DNA of 64,000 nt from DASPSR01 sp035516175. Lineage in GTDB: Bacteria > Nitrospirota > UBA9217. Both the position numbers and the translations under genes were made by a program. Each line of letters opens with the position of its first letter. Positions within the stretch are counted from its first letter, which is position 1. The DNA lies in the NCBI GenBank assembly GCA_035516175.1, contig DATJAO010000008.1:4692-68691 (forward strand), written 5' to 3'. The notes under the pieces were generated by a model. The model saw only the letters and a program-made list of their open reading frames with translations, did no database searches and was not told the origin of the DNA. This document shows positions 61,140 through 64,000 of the stretch, one piece after another.

Positions 61140-62450
61140 TTAGATGCCAGTGCAGGTGCAGCCGCCGGTGCCCATCGTGTTCACGCTCCAGTTAGCGAGG
61201 GAGTTGATAGCCACGAAAGGCATCTGGCAAGTCGGGGCAAAGAGAGCGTTTACACGGCTGACTGCGGCAGGCGCTCCAGCCCACAGGCAGACATCCTTAA
61301 AGAAGTTCGTTGCTGCATTTGCGTCTTTAACATATGCATGCTGCGAACCGTCTGTGAACAAATACGTCATGTTTATCACAGCTGCTTTGCTCGGCGCAAC
61401 ACCATCAATCGAGAGTGGCCCTGATAATGCGGCGTTGGGGAAGCTTATTAAACGGTCAGAGTCTGTATAACCGATGGCACCGTTATTGCTCTGGATGCAG
61501 GTTATTTCATTGCCAGTCGATTCGTTGAACTTTTTGTTGCCAACTCCAACCCTGAAGAGCTGCCCCGGTCTCTCGATCATGAAGTCGAGCGTTGCATGCG
61601 TCCCGGAGCCTGCATTCCGCGCGCAGGCGACAATGGCCTGCGTGTTCGTCGGTGTAGAGGCCAACTGACTCCAGTCGGTCAGGGCCCCGGAAAAGATCAA
61701 CCTTGCTTCCATGGTGGAAATATTATCCAGAGGAGTTCCATCGGACTGCTTGGTGACGGTTGCCTTGTTTACAAAGAACCCAAAGTTGATTGCGACTGGA
61801 TTACAGAAATCATGCACATCCGGACTCGTAATGGCCAGAGGATTAAGTATGAAGTTGCGGCCGGAGACGGGGCCGGAAACCTGCTGAAAGTCTCCGACTG
61901 CAACATCAGAAGCACCCCAGTTGACGGTTGTGCAATCGCCAGTGGTAGCTGACGGAGCACCGCAAGTCAGGTTTCCGCCCGCCGTAAAGGCACATCTCGT
62001 GCCAGGCCCAACGTTGAGCATAGGCCTCTGATTCAATGCTGCACCCAGTCCGCAGGAGTTGTCGGTGTACGGAGTCTGCTGATTATCGACTGCAGACGGT
62101 CCGTCATAGGATGCCTTGGAGGATACGCGGAAATTTACCGTTGCGGGGCCGCCTACGCCACTGCAATCAGCCTGGACAACATAATGAGAGGGATTGCTTT
62201 TGTTGTCCCACGCCTCAGAGTCAGCCCAGGAACCCCCATTTTTCCATGTGCAACCAGCTGCAGCCAGATAATTGTGGGCTTCAGAAGACCAGAATGCGAA
62301 CTGGGCGGATGCCCCATAAACATTCAGATCCCCTGTAGGAACTGTTGGTGCATTTGTGCCGGTATTCCAGCAGTTTGCGGAAGCCGTTCCAACCATTGCG
62401 AGGATGCCAGCGCCCGCGATGAATGATGTAACAAACGTTTTGATCTTCAT
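61140..62450 (-). CDS. Exported PstS-like periplasmic-binding-fold protein with 14 cysteines
   Basis: 436 residues with a signal peptide (about 1-25, ending ASA). The fold resembles a phosphate/substrate-binding domain: LNVYGASAQFAFW near the start of the mature part, then ARNAGSGTHATLDFMI as in PstS ligand loops. Unusually there are 14 cysteines in the mature part, which suggests many disulfides, and the C-terminus ends in the cluster GGCTCTG. It is not accompanied by transporter genes, so it may be a structural or binding protein at the surface. The start at 62450 has AAGGAG seven bases upstream. The exact role is unknown. Confidence 0.75.
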   Translation of the reverse strand: MKIKTFVTSFIAGAGILAMVGTASANCWNTGTNAPTVPTGDLNVYGASAQFAFWSSEAHNYLAAAGCTWKNGGSWADSEAWDNKSNPSHYVVQADCSGVGGPATVNFRVSSKASYDGPSAVDNQQTPYTDNSCGLGAALNQRPMLNVGPGTRCAFTAGGNLTCGAPSATTGDCTTVNWGASDVAVGDFQQVSGPVSGRNFILNPLAITSPDVHDFCNPVAINFGFFVNKATVTKQSDGTPLDNISTMEARLIFSGALTDWSQLASTPTNTQAIVACARNAGSGTHATLDFMIERPGQLFRVGVGNKKFNESTGNEITCIQSNNGAIGYTDSDRLISFPNAALSGPLSIDGVAPSKAAVINMTYLFTDGSQHAYVKDANAATNFFKDVCLWAGAPAAVSRVNALFAPTCQMPFVAINSLANWSVNTMGTGGCTCTGI

Positions 62451-62522
62451 TATTTTTCTCCTTAAGAAATTGAACTGAATACTTCGCGAAAATGTTAAAA
62501 TCAACTATTGACAGAGAATGTC

Positions 62523-63251
62523 TTAAGCAGCCATCTTCCTGCGCAGGCCGAACATACCGAGCAGGCCGGAGCCGAAGAGGTATGCAGCCGCGGGAATCGG
62601 AACCGTCGAAAGCGTCGTCGTGCCGTTAGCATTGGTCTGAATCATGGCGACTTGCGTGATAGTGGGACTGTTTAGCGGGTCGGCGCCATAATAATACAGA
62701 TACTGATCAACAAACCCGCCCGGCGTATTCAGTGCAGTAAGATTCGCCTCAGCAGAAGATTTAAGATAATTATCAAACGTACCGAGGGCTGAACCGCTCT
62801 CATTCACGTTAATCCAGTAGGACGACGGATTGGCCTGTGTATTCGAAAAGGTGTTAGTACCGCTCGTCGCCCAAAGCGACGCGGCAGTGTACATGCCACC
62901 CTGCGCATTTGCAAACGAGCCAGCAGTAACGCCGAGAGGATTTTGCGGACCGCTTGACCACATATGGCCATTAGTTCCCGAGAAGTCATAAACGAAGTAT
63001 GCTACTCTCGTGTTGCTGAAATCCGTCTGGCCTGGCAATACGCTAAAAGCGCCGGTGGTGATGTTACCAGGCGAGCTGAGAAGCGTCGATAAGCTGCCGA
63101 GGTCGGTAGCAAATTCATTGCCCGTGCCGTTGATCGTGGAATACACGACGCGGATCAGGTCGCCTTCGCCGAAGAAGGCCATAGCATTGCCGCTCATGCC
63201 GAGCATGAGTACGGCTACGATTAAAAGCATCATTATTTTTTTCATTGTCAT
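62523..63251 (-). CDS. VPLPA-CTERM (exosortase-sorted) exported protein
   Basis: 242 residues with a signal peptide (about 1-25, ending NAMA). A central part of about 180 residues has no recognised domain and is rich in Asn, Gly, Ser and Thr. The C-terminal sorting tail starts VPIPAAAYLFGSGLLG, followed by a short Arg/Lys cluster. This is the VPLPA type expected for the XrtD-EpsI fusion at 8060-9658. AGGAG lies three bases before the ATG at 63251 and nine before the ATG at 63245, so either may be the start. A c-di-nucleotide riboswitch precedes it. Confidence 0.9.
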   Translation of the reverse strand: MTMKKIMMLLIVAVLMLGMSGNAMAFFGEGDLIRVVYSTINGTGNEFATDLGSLSTLLSSPGNITTGAFSVLPGQTDFSNTRVAYFVYDFSGTNGHMWSSGPQNPLGVTAGSFANAQGGMYTAASLWATSGTNTFSNTQANPSSYWINVNESGSALGTFDNYLKSSAEANLTALNTPGGFVDQYLYYYGADPLNSPTITQVAMIQTNANGTTTLSTVPIPAAAYLFGSGLLGMFGLRRKMAA

Positions 63252-63396
63252 CTTCTCCTGAGTTTTGAAATTGGGTGAATTGTTAACGCTGCCCATCGGC
63301 CTATTTCGTTGCGCACGACTCTTCATGTTATTCATCGCCCTGTTCGCTTCATAAGCGGGGCTCTATGCGCTTCTGTCTGGTCCGCTGGGCACCTTC

Positions 63397-63482
63397 CCCT
63401 CAGGCAACCCGGCCATCCATCTCTGGTGGACCCGTTGGCTTTCCGTCACCCGGTTACCCGGATTTTGGCTTTATACTGAAGG
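63397..63482 (-). ncRNA. GEMM-I cyclic-dinucleotide riboswitch
   Basis: The minus strand carries the GEMM-I layout. A closing helix P1 (CCTTCAG with CTGAGGG, one G-U pair) encloses an arm with a GUAA (GNRA) tetraloop on a six-base stem. The signature GGTGACGGAAAGCC and then the receptor-side word GGCCGGGTTGCC follow. It sits about 150 bases before the VPLPA-CTERM gene, so it probably controls that gene in response to c-di-GMP or cGAMP. The ligand-discriminating base could not be aligned with certainty. Confidence 0.8.
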
Positions 63483-63484
63483 CC

Positions 63485-63508
63485 GGATGCGGGCTCGCGC
63501 CGGCATCC
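63485..63508 (-). promoter_or_regulatory. Hairpin just upstream of the riboswitch
   Basis: A dyad with outer arms GGATGC/GCATCC and inner GGC/GCC, with a GCGA loop, lies two bases before the aptamer. It may be a transcript-start element, an extra riboswitch helix or a protein site. Confidence 0.35.
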
Positions 63509-63747
63509 CACCTGTTGCTGCATCAATGCGTGAAAGCCTTCTGTTGTTTTTCTCCCTCCTTTCCTTTTTGGATTATTGAACCCGCCGGTTCAGCCCAAAG
63601 AACGCTCAACATTGTGCGGCAGGTTTGTGATCCGGGCTTCCTGTTCCCTTCAGGAGGACAGCCAAGTACCCTGAATCTGATAAAAGGCCCGAACCGAGAG
63701 TGCGCCTCTATCTCGTTTCTGGCTTTCTGGTGCGCGAAAAATCTTCT

Positions 63748-63778
63748 GCCGGTCAGCAAAGGACCCTGCAACACCGGC
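63748..63778 (-). terminator. Possible terminator after the partial VPLPA gene
   Basis: On the minus strand GCCGGT pairs with ACCGGC around a long loop, followed six bases later by a TTTTT run. The loop and spacing make it only moderately convincing. Confidence 0.35.
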
Positions 63779-63827
63779 TAACTATTTTTTTAAAGAAATG
63801 GGCATGGACTCATTGCTTTAATGGCCA

Positions 63828-64000
63828 TCACGCCTGCTTCATTCTTTTCCTAAACCCCGCCAGTCCCAGCAATCCAGAACCAAACAGATATACTGCCGCA
63901 GGCAGGGGTGTAGGAACTATCAACAGATCCTGACTGCCTTGGAGCTGAAGTACTTGATACGTCCCAGCATACTGGGATAGATTTCCAGCATTCAGTGCCT
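63828..64000 (-). CDS. Second VPLPA-CTERM protein, N-terminus outside the window
   Basis: Only the last 57 codons are visible. They end in VPTPLPAAVYLFGSGLLG, then LAGFRKRMKQA and a stop. This is a textbook VPLPA tail: motif, hydrophobic helix and basic cluster, closer to the consensus than the neighbouring protein. With XrtD encoded in the same window it is a likely exosortase D substrate. Confidence 0.88.
   Translation of the reverse strand, partial: ALNAGNLSQYAGTYQVLQLQGSQDLLIVPTPLPAAVYLFGSGLLGLAGFRKRMKQA

Noticed and set aside
63600..63750. A second GEMM riboswitch between the two VPLPA genes
   Set aside because: A CAGAAAGCC word occurs, but the second conserved arm (GCCGGGTTGCC type) and a closing helix are missing.
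1..64000. CRISPR arrays, tRNA or rRNA genes, integrase or attachment sites
   Set aside because: I found no regularly spaced repeats, cloverleaf sequences or recombinase genes.

Overview
Every gene I can support in this window reads from the minus strand, so transcription runs from high to low coordinates across the whole 64 kb. The content points to a Gram-negative, probably Geobacter-like member of the Desulfobacterota: an exosortase fused to EpsI (XrtD type), two proteins with VPLPA-type sorting tails, a GEMM-I cyclic-dinucleotide riboswitch, a two-partner secretion pair and several outer-membrane proteins. The taxonomic call is inference; no rRNA, tRNA or housekeeping marker is present.

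Region A (64000 to about 60000) encodes exported proteins: two VPLPA-CTERM proteins (one cut by the window edge), a GEMM-I riboswitch ahead of the complete one, a 14-cysteine periplasmic-binding-fold protein and a DsbC-type disulfide isomerase. Two clear intrinsic terminators bound the last two genes.

Region B (59455 to 38652) looks like one long transcription unit. In order it encodes a YezD-like domain fused to a SlyD/FKBP-like lipoprotein, a TpsB outer-membrane transporter, a 3540-residue TpsA exoprotein, a LamG-ExbB fusion, ExbD, TonB, a porin-like lipoprotein, a membrane-anchored coiled coil, a SurA/PpiC-type prolyl isomerase and an RfaH/NusG-like antiterminator. Several junctions are 4-base start/stop overlaps or a 1-base gap. 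The TpsA stop overlaps the ExbB start, which suggests that a giant secreted protein is made together with its own proton-driven TonB machinery. I regard this as the most interesting unit.

Region C (38423 to 1) is an exosortase-linked exopolysaccharide locus. It contains galE, decayed remnants of glmS and of a YdcF-like gene, a UDP-HexNAc dehydrogenase, a GT2 and several GT4 glycosyltransferases (one a double-length internal duplication), an intact YdcF-like gene, a Wzx flippase, an O-acyltransferase, a LamG/glycosidase-like protein, a Wzy/ligase-like protein and an AsnB-type amidotransferase. A beta-helix lipoprotein with an EF-hand loop, a two-domain oxidoreductase and a heparinase II/III-like protein follow, then WecG- and WecB-type enzymes, exosortase XrtD-EpsI and a WecA-type initiating transferase. 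It ends with the export apparatus: a TPR lipoprotein, Wza, an outer-membrane barrel, Wzz and a tyrosine autokinase cut by the window edge. WecA, WecB, a HexNAc dehydrogenase and WecG together suggest a GlcNAc-ManNAcA start to the repeat unit.

The antiterminator gene sits directly upstream of region C. A hairpin with a T-tract and an ops-like word lie between them, which is consistent with antitermination control of the polysaccharide genes. I see no CRISPR array, complete insertion sequence, integrase or tRNA.
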